From Thermoproteota archaeon (GTDB lineage: Archaea > Korarchaeota > Korarchaeia > Korarchaeales > Korarchaeaceae), in contig WALU01000051.1 of assembly GCA_015522685.1 (NCBI GenBank), positions 1 through 34,851 of the forward strand: 34,851 nt of DNA. Direction: 5' to 3'. A model generated the notes under the pieces. That model saw nothing but the letters and a program-made list of their open reading frames with translations. It was not told the origin of the DNA and did no database searches. A program made the translations under genes and the position numbers. Shown here in pieces: positions 1 to 8,466 of the stretch. Position 1 is the stretch's first letter. Each line of letters starts with the position of its first letter.

Positions 1-9
1 GATATAACT

Positions 10-783
10 ATGAGATTGAAGGCAGCAACCTTCAATGTTAATTCGATAAGATCTAGAATACAAGTGGTTACTTCTTGGCTCGAAGAGAACAAGGTCAATC
101 TGCTTTGCATGCAGGAGACAAAAGTAGATGATTTCAAATTTCCTATTAAAGAATTTAAGAATCTAGGATATCAAGTGACATTTCATGGCTCTGGAAGATA
201 TAATGGAGTCGCTATAGCCTCTAAAGAAGGGCTTGATAAGGTGAAATTTGGCCTCTTTGGTAGAGATCCGGACAGGTTGGTGAGAGGAGTCTATGAGGGG
301 GTCTACATAATAAATACGTATGTGCCCCAAGGGCATAAAATAGATGATCCTCGCTATCAGTACAAGATAAGATGGCTTAAAGATCTCAAGAAGCTGTTTG
401 AGGAGGAATATAATCCAAACTGGCTCATACTTTGGTGCGGAGATATGAACGTCGCCCCAGAGCCAATAGACGTTCATAATCCCAAGAGGCTGAAGAACCA
501 TGTTGATTTCCACATAGAGGTTAGAAAGGCATTTAAGAGAATCGTTTCATGGGGATTTATTGATGTATTCAGGAAGCACCATCTGGATGAGCCTCATCAG
601 TACACATTTTACGATTATAGGGTCAAAAATGCTATAAAGAGGGAGCTAGGCTGGAGAGTAGATCATATCTTAGCCACCAAGCCCCTCGCAGATAAATCTG
701 TTGATAGCTACATAGACATGAAACCAAGATTGATGGAGAGACCATCAGATCACACGGTGCTAGTGGCAAAGTTCAACCTCTAG
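10..783 (+). CDS. xth: Exodeoxyribonuclease III / AP endonuclease (XthA-type)
   Basis: This 257-residue protein belongs to the exonuclease III (EEP) family, which cuts DNA 5' of abasic sites and trims 3' ends in base excision repair, using Mg2+. The expected active-site blocks appear in order: N9/N11 in FNVNSIR, E36 in MQETK, Y104 in YVPQG, D145/N147 in GDMN, D218-H219 in RVDHI, and the C-terminal S246-D247-H248. The length matches the family (about 255-270), so the gene is complete even though only nine bases precede its ATG. The upstream promoter lies outside the window. The next gene converges on it 83 bases away. The family is certain; whether AP-lyase-coupled repair or 3' exonuclease activity dominates in vivo is inferred only from relatives. 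Confidence 0.95.
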   Translation: MRLKAATFNVNSIRSRIQVVTSWLEENKVNLLCMQETKVDDFKFPIKEFKNLGYQVTFHGSGRYNGVAIASKEGLDKVKFGLFGRDPDRLVRGVYEGVYIINTYVPQGHKIDDPRYQYKIRWLKDLKKLFEEEYNPNWLILWCGDMNVAPEPIDVHNPKRLKNHVDFHIEVRKAFKRIVSWGFIDVFRKHHLDEPHQYTFYDYRVKNAIKRELGWRVDHILATKPLADKSVDSYIDMKPRLMERPSDHTVLVAKFNL

Positions 784-866
784 CACATAACTCGACTATA
801 ACTATTAAGAAGTGAAAAGTGCGTGAGATGGAAAGAAATTATGCATTTATGTCAATATAGGACATC

Positions 867-1805
867 TTAAGGGATCTCCGTCCCATATACTATCTTATTC
901 CCCTCATTAAATGCAAAAGCCATTTTTGGTGCATTGTAAGCTATTCCAACATTGCCCTTAGGATCTATTATGATGAGACCAGCTCTCCCACCGACTTTGC
1001 TCTCCATTAGCTTTATTGCTCTAACGGCAGCCCTCATTGGATCTCCTTCGAGCTTTATATACCCCAAGGCGGTCTTGGATAGCACAATTTTCATAATGGT
1101 TTCTCCGAGCCCTGTGGCGCTTGCGGCGCCAAGTTCGTTATCTGCATATGCTCCGCACCCTATAAGAGGAGTATCTCCAACCCTACCTGGCATTTTAAAA
1201 GGTATTCCCCCGGTTGAAGTGGCAGCAACCACATTCCCCTTAGAATCCAGAGCTACAGCTCCAACTGTGGAGTACATGGACCTCCTCATTGGATCTAATT
1301 TTCCTTCCTTCATATCCTCCCACTCTTCTCTTCTTCGATCAGTAACGAAGTAGGATAAACTCTCTAATCTCAAGCCAAATTGCTTCGCGAGATTATCAGC
1401 TGAATTCCCTATGAACATATTATTATCTGTTTTTTCCATGATAATTCGAGCGAGTTTCACAGGATTTCTAACTCTCCTAACTCCCGCAATAGATCCCATT
1501 CCTAGATCAGCTCCATCTACTATTATGGCATCCATCTCAACAAATCCATCCTTATTTAGCACAGATCCCTTACCAGCATCGAAGATGGGATCATTCTCCA
1601 TATATACTACTGCTGTCTCTACCGCATCTAGGGCGCTGCCTCCCGATACTAGTACATCCAACCCGACTTCTGCAGCTTTTTTTACACCAACTGAATATAG
1701 ACCGGTATTGTTTTTTGGTATATTACCCGCACCACCGTGCACTATGATTCTTACCTTCTCGGTATACCTCCTCGATAGAAGAGAATTCAAGTTGGTCCCT
1801 GTCAC
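867..1805 (-). CDS. Isoaspartyl peptidase / plant-type L-asparaginase (Ntn hydrolase)
   Basis: This is a 312-residue N-terminal-nucleophile hydrolase. The family is made as one chain and cleaves itself just before a Thr that becomes the catalytic nucleophile of the beta subunit; it hydrolyses isoaspartyl dipeptides and asparagine. Visible features are the N-terminal VHGGAG strand (residues 22-27), the DAGKGS loop, the cleavage site at T180 within STVGAVALD (relatives usually have GTVG), and the substrate-binding GGIPFKMPGRVGD and TGLGE segments. The called start is a GTG that gives about 18 residues before the conserved core. A GAGGAGGT stretch lies inside that extension but no usable start follows it closely, so the true start is not settled. 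The likely role is repair or turnover of damaged aspartyl residues in a hot-living cell (inference). Confidence 0.92.
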   Translation of the reverse strand: MTGTNLNSLLSRRYTEKVRIIVHGGAGNIPKNNTGLYSVGVKKAAEVGLDVLVSGGSALDAVETAVVYMENDPIFDAGKGSVLNKDGFVEMDAIIVDGADLGMGSIAGVRRVRNPVKLARIIMEKTDNNMFIGNSADNLAKQFGLRLESLSYFVTDRRREEWEDMKEGKLDPMRRSMYSTVGAVALDSKGNVVAATSTGGIPFKMPGRVGDTPLIGCGAYADNELGAASATGLGETIMKIVLSKTALGYIKLEGDPMRAAVRAIKLMESKVGGRAGLIIIDPKGNVGIAYNAPKMAFAFNEGNKIVYGTEIP

Positions 1806-1993
1806 TAATCCAATTGGTATTATAAATAATTTGCCTAATCACATATTTAACGCCGAAATATTATGATTAATGATTTTATTATATATGGAATAGGATCATT
1901 CTTACTTACTAGCTGAATGATACTGGGCGCATCTCTTATATTTTCCGATGAAGGTAGCCTATCCAGCTAGGCAAAATATTTCGCAGTAATGAT

Positions 1994-2024
1994 TTAAAAA
2001 TAAATAAATAGAATAAATAAAAAA
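1994..2024 (-). terminator. T-rich terminator tract after binding-protein gene
   Basis: Just 3' of the minus-strand binding-protein gene, the transcript would read a run of T-rich segments (a T6 run, then TTTATTTATT-like repeats). Archaeal RNA polymerase stops at such U-rich tracts without needing a hairpin. The assignment rests on position and composition only. Confidence 0.45.
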
Positions 2025-2039
2025 GCAAAGATAAGGTAT

Positions 2040-3326
2040 TTAGGCTCCAACTTCTGGTGATGGTATATATTTAGGAACGACCATCTTAACTAGCTTGTAC
2101 TTTCCATTCACTATCTTTATTATCGCCACGCCTTTCTGCGGGACTCTATGTCCTGGAGAATAACTTATCTCTCCAGTAACTCCCTGGAATCCATGTATAT
2201 TCTCTAAAGCCTCCGTTATCTTAGCTGGGTTATCCGTTCCAGCGTTCTTTATGGCCTGAGCTAATACCCTCATTGCATCATAACCTAAAGCTGCGAAAGC
2301 ATTCTCCGGCGAATGTCCGAACATGGCCTTGTAATCATTCACGAACTTAACTATCCTCGGATCTTTACTCTCTAAGCTTGTATGTGTGGTGAAGAGAACA
2401 CCTTCAGCATACTTCCCACCCACCTTAACTAGTAAGGGAGTATCAAAACCATCTTCTCCTAAGATCGGTATCTTAACTCCAGCCTGCCTGATCTGCTTTA
2501 CTATAAGACCTGCATTATCTGGTATAGCTCCTATGTAGACTCCATCTACACCTTTCGTGCTCTTCAATCTCGCTATCAATGCGGAGAAGTCCTTATCCTC
2601 AGTCTGGAATGTATCTACATAAGCTATTTTGCCACCTAAATGCTCAAAGGCATTCTTGAAGTACTTAGTAACAGCTACGCTATAATCGACCTTGATATCC
2701 TGCCAAATCGCTATGTTCCTCAAGCCTAAACTGTTGTAAGCATACTCTGCCATGGCTGCGGCCTGTACGTTATCTCCAAAGCATGCTAAAAATGCACCAA
2801 CTCTTTCAGGAATAAGTGGGTAGGTAGCTCCTGGGGTTATAAAAGGAATACCCGCCTTCTGTATTATAGGCCCGGCAGTGAGGACCCAGTGAGTATCTGT
2901 ATAACCTAATACAGCAGCTACATGTTCAACATCCACTAATCTATGTGCAGCAGCAGTTGTTTCGGCCTCATTACCTTTGGTGTCTATTACTGTGGCCTCT
3001 ATCTGTCTGCCTAGCAGGCCTCCTTGATCATTGATCTGCTTTATAGCTAACTTAATACCATTCCAAGCGGGGCCATCTATAGAGGCCCAAGGACCTGTTA
3101 GTCCCATTAGAACTCCTATCTTTATAGGCTTCTTAGATGCAGCTGTTATCGTGGTAGTGGTTCCTGCAGTTTTCGTTACAGTAATGGTCGCTGTCTGTGT
3201 TACGGCCCCTGCAGTTTTCGTTATAGTCTTTACAGCACCAGCTCCACCCCCACCTGCATAATACCCAATAACTAATCCAATAATAAGAAAGATAATAGAG
3301 ATGGTAGTCCATGCCTTAGAATCCAT
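2040..3326 (-). CDS. ABC transporter substrate-binding protein, branched-chain amino acid type (LivJ/LivK family)
   Basis: This type 1 periplasmic-binding protein captures a small ligand outside the membrane and passes it to the LivHMGF importer encoded divergently next to it. From the chosen ATG at 3326 it has 428 residues. A hydrophobic anchor (about residues 6-26) is followed by a Gly patch, a Thr-rich stalk (about 27-65) typical of archaeal surface-anchored binding proteins, and the binding fold starting at KPIKIGVLMGLTGPWAS. An in-frame ATT at 3368 would add 14 residues, but a TATA-like TTTATAAG lies 23-31 bases before 3326, as expected for a leaderless mRNA starting there, so 3326 is preferred. 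Family members bind Leu/Ile/Val but also amides, urea or aromatic compounds, so the ligand is unproven. Confidence 0.92.
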   Translation of the reverse strand: MDSKAWTTISIIFLIIGLVIGYYAGGGGAGAVKTITKTAGAVTQTATITVTKTAGTTTTITAASKKPIKIGVLMGLTGPWASIDGPAWNGIKLAIKQINDQGGLLGRQIEATVIDTKGNEAETTAAAHRLVDVEHVAAVLGYTDTHWVLTAGPIIQKAGIPFITPGATYPLIPERVGAFLACFGDNVQAAAMAEYAYNSLGLRNIAIWQDIKVDYSVAVTKYFKNAFEHLGGKIAYVDTFQTEDKDFSALIARLKSTKGVDGVYIGAIPDNAGLIVKQIRQAGVKIPILGEDGFDTPLLVKVGGKYAEGVLFTTHTSLESKDPRIVKFVNDYKAMFGHSPENAFAALGYDAMRVLAQAIKNAGTDNPAKITEALENIHGFQGVTGEISYSPGHRVPQKGVAIIKIVNGKYKLVKMVVPKYIPSPEVGA

Positions 3327-3348
3327 AGGCTCTTTTCTATAACAGAAA

Positions 3349-3357
3349 CTTATAAAG
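3349..3357 (-). promoter_or_regulatory. TATA-like box for the binding-protein gene
   Basis: On the minus strand the bases read TTTATAAGT, centred about 27 bases before the ATG at 3326. That is the usual archaeal distance from TATA box to transcription start, so transcription would begin at or next to the start codon. It decides between the two possible starts of the gene. Confidence 0.5.
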
Positions 3358-3368
3358 ATATCTATCAA

Positions 3369-3983
3369 ACAGTTCTATTTTATCGTCTGACATAATTTAA
3401 TAAAAATATAAATGTAGAGGAAATTATAGAAATATAATTGAAAAGCCTAACTACCGTGCGATTACCTGATGACTGAATTATGCTGGAAAAACACATCATA
3501 GGTTATATATACCCTTGCACTGATGAAAAACATCATTTGGTTGATATGGAGGAGGCTTTTGAGATGCCATAGTAAACCGCCTATTGAAATTGATTTATTT
3601 AAGCATATTTACTTTTAAGCTAAATATTCACCTTATTCAAGATGAGCTTAATGTCCCTCTAACTTAAAACATATGTTACATCGTTATAATATTAAATCTT
3701 ATATTTAAGTGTACATCTCCACAAAAATTATAATTTAATTGAAAATTATATATTTTTATAAAAATGAGGATCACTTTCATAGCATGATACTGTATCTAAG
3801 CGGCTCTATTGGAAGCTCATTCCCTGAACTGCCTCTGCTCTTAACTAAAATAACGAGGAGGCATTCTAATATTAATAGCGAAAGTACACTAGCTAATTTA
3901 GTGCCTAGTCTTGAAAATATATCCTCTATATTCTTGAATCATAGAGCCCTCCACATATACAAGGTAAATAATGAGGTGGTCAT
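3369..3983. other. AT-rich divergent intergenic region between binding-protein gene and liv operon
   Basis: This long non-coding stretch separates the two divergent transport units. It contains several TATA-like AT runs (around 3700-3710 and 3741-3757) and a clear Shine-Dalgarno GAGGTG at 3973-3978 serving livG, so the livG message carries a leader. An open frame (TTG at 3739, ending in an ATGA overlap with livG) has no recognisable protein character. Two TGATGA-like words (near 3468 and 3523) did not fit the spacing of a C/D-box RNA. No tRNA, riboswitch or repeat was seen. Confidence 0.5.
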
Positions 3984-4760
3984 ATGAGCGTTTTACTTGA
4001 TGTAAAGGATCTTAAAAAATCATTTGGAGGCCTCTGGGCAGTTAAATCTTATAGTTTAGAGTTACCCAAGGGCAAGATATACGGGCTCATAGGTCCAAAT
4101 GGGGCGGGAAAGACGACCATATTTAACATGATCAATAACTTCATAAAACCAAGTGGCGGGAGGATTTCATTTAATGAGGTAGATATTACAGGCAAGAAAC
4201 CGGACTTCATAGCCAGATTAGGGATAGCTAGGACCTTCCAGAACTTGAGGCTGTTCAGAAATCTAAATACAGAGATTAATATAAAGATAGGGGGCCACAA
4301 ATATCTAAAATATGGCTTTTATGACTTAATAACAAATACGTCCAGGTATAAGAAAGAAGAAGAAGATCTAAATAAACTTGTAAATGAGATAATGAATCTT
4401 CTTAATCTCAAAAGATATAAAGATTCAATCGTTGGTAGCTTACCTTACGGTATTCAAAAGAGAGTGGAGATAGCGAGAGCTCTCGTATCTAAGCCTGAAC
4501 TCCTCCTGATGGACGAGCCTACAGCAGGAATGAACCCATCAGAAGCTAGAGAACTGGAAGAATTTGTTAAAGAGGTAAAAGAGGAATTCTCTCTTACAAT
4601 TTTAATAATAGAACATAGAATGCCTTTTGTCATGAGATTGGCGGAGAAGATCCAAGTTTTGGATCATGGAATCCTCATCGCTGAAGGAATTCCTGAAGAA
4701 GTGAGGACAAATCGTAAGGTTATTAAAGCTTATTTAGGAGAGGTGAAAAATCTTGCTTAA
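3984..4760 (+). CDS. livG: Branched-chain amino acid ABC transporter ATP-binding protein LivG
   Basis: This is one of the two ATPases of a Liv-type importer, 258 residues, working on the cytoplasmic face. Walker A is GPNGAGKTT at residues 37-45, the Q-loop follows at RTFQNLR, the signature is the LivG-type variant LPYGIQKR rather than LSGGQ, and Walker B is LLLMDEPTAG with the switch His in IIEHRM. The C-terminal IPEEVRTNRKVIKAYLGE tail is typical of LivG. The ATG follows a GAGGTG Shine-Dalgarno by 5 bases. The stop overlaps livF by 8 bases, indicating translational coupling. The Walker B region shares a 28-base perfect nucleotide match with livF. The family is secure; the transported substrate is inferred only. 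Confidence 0.95.
   Translation: MSVLLDVKDLKKSFGGLWAVKSYSLELPKGKIYGLIGPNGAGKTTIFNMINNFIKPSGGRISFNEVDITGKKPDFIARLGIARTFQNLRLFRNLNTEINIKIGGHKYLKYGFYDLITNTSRYKKEEEDLNKLVNEIMNLLNLKRYKDSIVGSLPYGIQKRVEIARALVSKPELLLMDEPTAGMNPSEARELEEFVKEVKEEFSLTILIIEHRMPFVMRLAEKIQVLDHGILIAEGIPEEVRTNRKVIKAYLGEVKNLA
4493..4520 (+). repeat. 28-base perfect repeat, copy 1 (livG Walker B); copy 2 at 5205-5232
   Basis: The 28 bases beginning gcctgaactcctcctgat, which encode PELLLMDEP, occur identically in livG and livF, 712 bases apart and in the same reading register. The flanking sequences of the two genes diverge. The encoded motif is universally conserved, but identity at every synonymous position suggests recent local gene conversion or strong codon constraint. 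Confidence 0.7.
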
Positions 4761-5454
4761 GCTTGATAAGGTAGATGTCTATTATGGTGCTATTCAGGCC
4801 CTTAGAGGAGTCAGTATAAAAGTGGATGAGGGGAAAGTAGTATCTCTCATAGGAGCTAATGGAGCGGGTAAGACGACTACTCTAAAGACGGTCATAGGAC
4901 TGTTAAAGCCAAAGAAGGGAAAAGTTATATATAAGGGGGAAAATATAGCTCACCTCTCATCTCATAAAAGAGTAAAAATGGGGATATCAATAGTCCCTGA
5001 GGGTAGGAGAATCTTCTCTAGGCTCACTGTATTAGAGAACCTTATGATAGGAGCATACACTAGAGAGGATAAGGGGATAAAGGATGATCTAAATTTTGTA
5101 ATGGATCTATTCCCCATATTGAGGGAGAGAGAGAACCAGCTCGCAGGTACACTGAGCGGTGGGGAGCAGCAGATGCTTGCAATAGCTAGAGCTTTAATGG
5201 GAAGGCCTGAACTCCTCCTGATGGACGAGCCTTCATTAGGACTTGCTCCTAATATAGTAATTGAAGTTTATAAAACGATAAAAGAGATAAATAAGAGAGG
5301 AGTTACAATTCTTCTTGTGGAGCAGAACGTGAATATGGCTCAGAGAGTATCTAGCTATATGTATGTCCTTGAAAACGGAATAGTTAACATATCAGGGACT
5401 CCTCAGAATGTCGTTAGTCTAGATGAGATCAAGAAAGCCTATTTGGGTGGTTAA
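4753..5454 (+). CDS. livF: Branched-chain amino acid ABC transporter ATP-binding protein LivF
   Basis: This is the second importer ATPase, 233 residues, which pairs with LivG. Walker A is GANGAGKTT (34-42), the signature is LSGGEQQM, Walker B is LLLMDEPSLGLAP, and the switch His position reads LLVEQNV, the Gln-Asn variant normal for LivF. The start is a TTG. It is supported by a strong GGAGAGGTG Shine-Dalgarno at 4737-4745 and by the conserved LDKVDVYYG beginning; the gene overlaps livG by 8 bases. The protein ends at KKAYLGG, as in other LivF proteins, and livH begins 2 bases after the stop. Confidence 0.95.
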   Translation: MLKLDKVDVYYGAIQALRGVSIKVDEGKVVSLIGANGAGKTTTLKTVIGLLKPKKGKVIYKGENIAHLSSHKRVKMGISIVPEGRRIFSRLTVLENLMIGAYTREDKGIKDDLNFVMDLFPILRERENQLAGTLSGGEQQMLAIARALMGRPELLLMDEPSLGLAPNIVIEVYKTIKEINKRGVTILLVEQNVNMAQRVSSYMYVLENGIVNISGTPQNVVSLDEIKKAYLGG

Positions 5455-5456
5455 AA

Positions 5457-6356
5457 ATGCTATCAGCCAGCTATTTTGCTCAGCAGTTGATAAATGGAAT
5501 AGTTTTGGGCAGCATGTACTCCCTACTTGCCCTAGGGATGACAGTCGTTTATGGTATACTCAGACTGATAAACTTCGCTCATGGAGCTTTTGTGATGCTG
5601 GGGGCTTTCTTCATATACTTCCTTACATCACTATGGAATGTACCCTTCCCCCTAGCCCTCGTCGCCCTAGCAATCTTCGGAGGTGTGATGGGAGTTTTCT
5701 ATGATACAGTAGGGTTCAGAAAGCTCAGAGGAAGAGGTGAGCTTCCTCTACTTATAACTAGCTTGGGAATATATATATTCCTAGAGAACCTTGCTAAAAT
5801 GATATTCTCGCCTCAGAGCTATGCCTTTTCAGCCCCAGACTATTTTTATGATAGGATAAGCTTGGGAAATGTGAGTATAGCCAATATAGATGTATTCACC
5901 ATAGCCTCCTCCATAATAATAGTTGTTGCATTCTCTCTGTTTCTCAGAAAGACTAAAGTAGGCATAGCTATGAGAGCCACTGCGGAGGATCTTGAAGCGG
6001 CTAGAATGATGGGAATTAATATAGATAAAGTAATACTTACAGCATTTATTATAGGAACTGCTATAGCAGCTCTAACGGGGTTTATGTGGGGAGCCAAATA
6101 TTCCTCAATACAGTACAATATAGGCTTCATGATAGGAGTTAAGGCATTTGTAGCTGTAGTCATAGGAGGGCTTGGAAGCGTTGCTGGATCAATGCTTGGC
6201 GGGTATATCCTAGGTATAGCTGAAATCTTGACTGTTGGGCTACTTCCACCCGGTTATGCGCCATACAGAGATGGAATCGTCTTTACTTTACTTGTTATAA
6301 TACTCCTAACTAGGCCATCAGGTCTCCTTGGTCAGAAGGAGGAGGTGAGGATCTGA
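5457..6356 (+). CDS. livH: Branched-chain amino acid ABC transporter permease LivH
   Basis: This 299-residue membrane permease has about eight hydrophobic segments. The family signature GMTVVYGILRLINFAHGA lies near residues 27-44, and the ATPase-contact (EAA-like) loop ATAEDLEAARMMGINIDKV lies near 177-195, with GGLGSVAGSMLGG further on. It forms the membrane pore together with LivM. The ATG follows livF by 2 bases, and the TGA overlaps the livM ATG by one base (TGATG), so the four genes are almost certainly one transcript. No defect is seen. Confidence 0.94.
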   Translation: MLSASYFAQQLINGIVLGSMYSLLALGMTVVYGILRLINFAHGAFVMLGAFFIYFLTSLWNVPFPLALVALAIFGGVMGVFYDTVGFRKLRGRGELPLLITSLGIYIFLENLAKMIFSPQSYAFSAPDYFYDRISLGNVSIANIDVFTIASSIIIVVAFSLFLRKTKVGIAMRATAEDLEAARMMGINIDKVILTAFIIGTAIAALTGFMWGAKYSSIQYNIGFMIGVKAFVAVVIGGLGSVAGSMLGGYILGIAEILTVGLLPPGYAPYRDGIVFTLLVIILLTRPSGLLGQKEEVRI

Positions 6357-7381
6357 TGAAGAAGGACATGACGAAAGGCATATTAACGATAGTGCTATTC
6401 TTTATAATACTCTGGATAGCCCAACAGAACTTAAACAAGTATGTAATGTTTATAATCGACCTTATAGGCGTTTACATGCTTATAGTCCTCAGCTTGAATC
6501 TCACTAATGGATATACAGGTCTATTTAACTTGGGGCATGCAGGTTTCATGGCTGTCGGTGCATATACATCGGTGCTTCTCACATTTCCTGCGGCAGCTAG
6601 AAAATTTGCAGCTTTACCTTATCTTCCACCATGGCTTGGAGGTCCAAACTATCAATGGCCCTTCCTCCCGGCTCTCTTAATGGGTGGAATTCTAGCTGCT
6701 CTCCTAGCGATACCTGTTGGCTTGCCGGCTCTTAGGCTTAGAGGACATTATTTTGCAGTTATGACGCTGGGTTTTATGATAATAATGGAGACTATAGCCA
6801 TAAATGCTAGGGGACTAACTAGGGGAGCCCTTGGAATAAATGCCATTCCTACATATACAAATGTGTTCTGGACATATGGATGGATTCTCATCTTCCTCTA
6901 TATAGATATAATGCTCATGAGATCTTCGTATGGAAGAGCAATGCTCGCTATAAGGGAGGATGAAATAGCTGCTCAAGCTATGAGCATAAACCTAACGAAA
7001 TACAAGATGGTACCCTTCGTGCTCAGCGCTTTCTTCCAAGGGATAGCAGGCGGTCTCTTCGCTCATCTGACAACTAATATAAGCCCATACGATTTCTCCT
7101 TCGACCTAACATTTGCTACAATAATAATGCTTATAATAGGGGGATCTGGGACTATGACAGGTGCTATCCTAGGCACAAGCATACTTACAGCGCTTTCCTT
7201 CGCATTAAAGCCTGTCGAGGAGGGATTAAGGCTTTACGGCTTGATAGAGCTGATATATTCAGCTCTCCTGATTATAGTAATGATAAAATGGCCTCTTGGA
7301 ATATCTGGGGGAAATGAATGGACGTTGGACTATATAGCTAGGAAATTAAGATTGAAGAGAAAAGATACATATACCACCTGA
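6356..7381 (+). CDS. livM: Branched-chain amino acid ABC transporter permease LivM
   Basis: This second permease has 341 residues. The signature NGYTGLFNLGHAGFMAVGAY is near residues 50-69, the coupling loop AIREDEIAAQAMSINLTKYK near 196-215, and GGSGTMTGAILG near 261-272. It is preceded by a GGAGGAGGTGAGG ribosome-binding site inside the end of livH. A T7 run directly after its stop probably ends the operon. With LivH, LivG, LivF and the divergent binding protein it completes a full importer. Confidence 0.94.
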   Translation: MKKDMTKGILTIVLFFIILWIAQQNLNKYVMFIIDLIGVYMLIVLSLNLTNGYTGLFNLGHAGFMAVGAYTSVLLTFPAAARKFAALPYLPPWLGGPNYQWPFLPALLMGGILAALLAIPVGLPALRLRGHYFAVMTLGFMIIMETIAINARGLTRGALGINAIPTYTNVFWTYGWILIFLYIDIMLMRSSYGRAMLAIREDEIAAQAMSINLTKYKMVPFVLSAFFQGIAGGLFAHLTTNISPYDFSFDLTFATIIMLIIGGSGTMTGAILGTSILTALSFALKPVEEGLRLYGLIELIYSALLIIVMIKWPLGISGGNEWTLDYIARKLRLKRKDTYTT

Positions 7382-7388
7382 TTTTTTT
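7382..7388 (+). terminator. T7 terminator after livM
   Basis: A run of seven T residues starts on the base after the livM stop codon, with more AT-rich sequence behind it. Runs of this kind terminate archaeal RNA polymerase. The next gene has its own 130-base upstream region, which supports an operon end here. Confidence 0.5.
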
Positions 7389-7511
7389 GAATATATGATG
7401 CTTTAAATAGATTTTTTCACTCACATTTGACATAAGGACGATGCTCCTTTGATAAATGTTTCAATCGATAAGGTTATTTCTTACCGTCTGCTGACTTAAT
7501 GGCGATGATTT

Positions 7512-8276
7512 ATGGGCATCATCCTAGATAAGGACGTGAACCTCCTTTTTCTAAGTGGGAAGAAGTTTAGGAAGGGAAGCTACGATAAAGCATTGATACC
7601 AGTTGGAGCATGCGAGAATCACGGGGATCACCTTCCCTTTGGCTCTGATACTATAGTCTCCACTAAGATAGCTGAAGAAGTAGCCAAGAGGGTTAAGGGG
7701 GCATTCGTAGTCCCACCCCTACCCTACGGAATGAGTGAGCACTATGCCATGTTTCCAATAGCCGTCTCTCTCAAACCTGAAACAGTTGTTGCAGTCCTTA
7801 AAGACGTTTTTGAAAGCCTTTACAAGCACGGACTAAGGAAATTCCTAGTAATAAATGGCCATGACGGAAATATAGAGCCTATAGAGATAGCATCTAGGCA
7901 ATTCAAGGTATCTCATAAAGATGCGAAAATAGCAGTACTAGATGCTTGGTGGGTGACGGCAGGAGAGCTCCTGCCTCCTGGTACCTTTGAAGTATGGGAT
8001 GGCCTAGGACATGCTGGTGAGGGTGAAACATCTATCAACTTGGCCATAGCCCCCGAGCTCGTTGATATGAAATCTGCTAAAGGCATAGTTCCAAAGCTTC
8101 CTGAGCACATAAAGATAGAGTGGACCTTCGATGAGCTGACTCCATATGGTGCTACAGGAGATCCAACAAAGGCCACAAAAGAGAAAGGAGAGAAGATGCT
8201 CAATGCAATCGTAGATTTCTTAGTGAAGTTCATACAAGATATGGATGCAAAAGACTGGAATTACAAGCAATACTGA
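7512..8276 (+). CDS. Creatininase-family metal-dependent amidohydrolase
   Basis: This 254-residue protein has the creatininase fold. Members include creatinine amidohydrolase, the archaeal formamide hydrolase ArfB of riboflavin/F420 synthesis, and the mycofactocin peptidase MftE. The metal-binding blocks are visible: E35, H37, H40 and D46 in GACENHGDHLPFGSD, the NGHDGN loop at 115-120, and E in GHAGEGETS. The protein starts at an ATG about 130 bases after the liv operon on the same strand, probably as its own unit. Proximity to an amino-acid-type importer hints at hydrolysis of an imported cyclic amide or peptide, but ArfB is an equally fair reading; the sequence alone does not decide. Confidence 0.85.
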   Translation: MGIILDKDVNLLFLSGKKFRKGSYDKALIPVGACENHGDHLPFGSDTIVSTKIAEEVAKRVKGAFVVPPLPYGMSEHYAMFPIAVSLKPETVVAVLKDVFESLYKHGLRKFLVINGHDGNIEPIEIASRQFKVSHKDAKIAVLDAWWVTAGELLPPGTFEVWDGLGHAGEGETSINLAIAPELVDMKSAKGIVPKLPEHIKIEWTFDELTPYGATGDPTKATKEKGEKMLNAIVDFLVKFIQDMDAKDWNYKQY

Positions 8277-8386
8277 GCTCTACTACTTTTTCTTTCATTT
8301 ATAGCTTTGTAGAGGATATCGTAACTTAAGAGAGAAATCGCATTTTTAAATAGAATCTGACTTAGTCTTCCCTTTTTCTAACAAAA

Positions 8387-8409
8387 ATTCCCCGTGCGCC
8401 TAGGGGAAT
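8387..8409 (-). terminator. Hairpin plus T-run behind the broken membrane-protein gene
   Basis: A perfect 7-base inverted repeat (ATTCCCC / GGGGAAT) encloses a 9-base loop. On the minus strand the right arm runs into TTTTTG, the layout of an intrinsic terminator, about 60 bases after the end of the minus-strand pseudogene. Archaea do not require the hairpin, so it could instead be an mRNA 3' end structure. Confidence 0.45.
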
Positions 8410-8466
8410 AAGTTAAGGAACATATGATTGCTTTTCATTTTTTAGAATAAATTTAAATATATGATC

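Noticed and set aside
952-1353. Long plus-strand frame opposite the asparaginase gene
   Set aside because: It lies wholly inside a well-supported minus-strand gene and its translation has no protein-like features beyond mirror composition.
3460-3540. TGATGA and CTGA words suggesting a C/D-box guide RNA
   Set aside because: The boxes touch each other or lie at the wrong distances; no proper C-D'-C'-D order with 10-14 base guides could be laid out.
3739-3987. TTG-started 82-codon frame overlapping livG by ATGA
   Set aside because: No recognisable domain, no Shine-Dalgarno at its start, low-complexity AT-driven composition at its beginning; the livG ribosome-binding site explains the overlap region.
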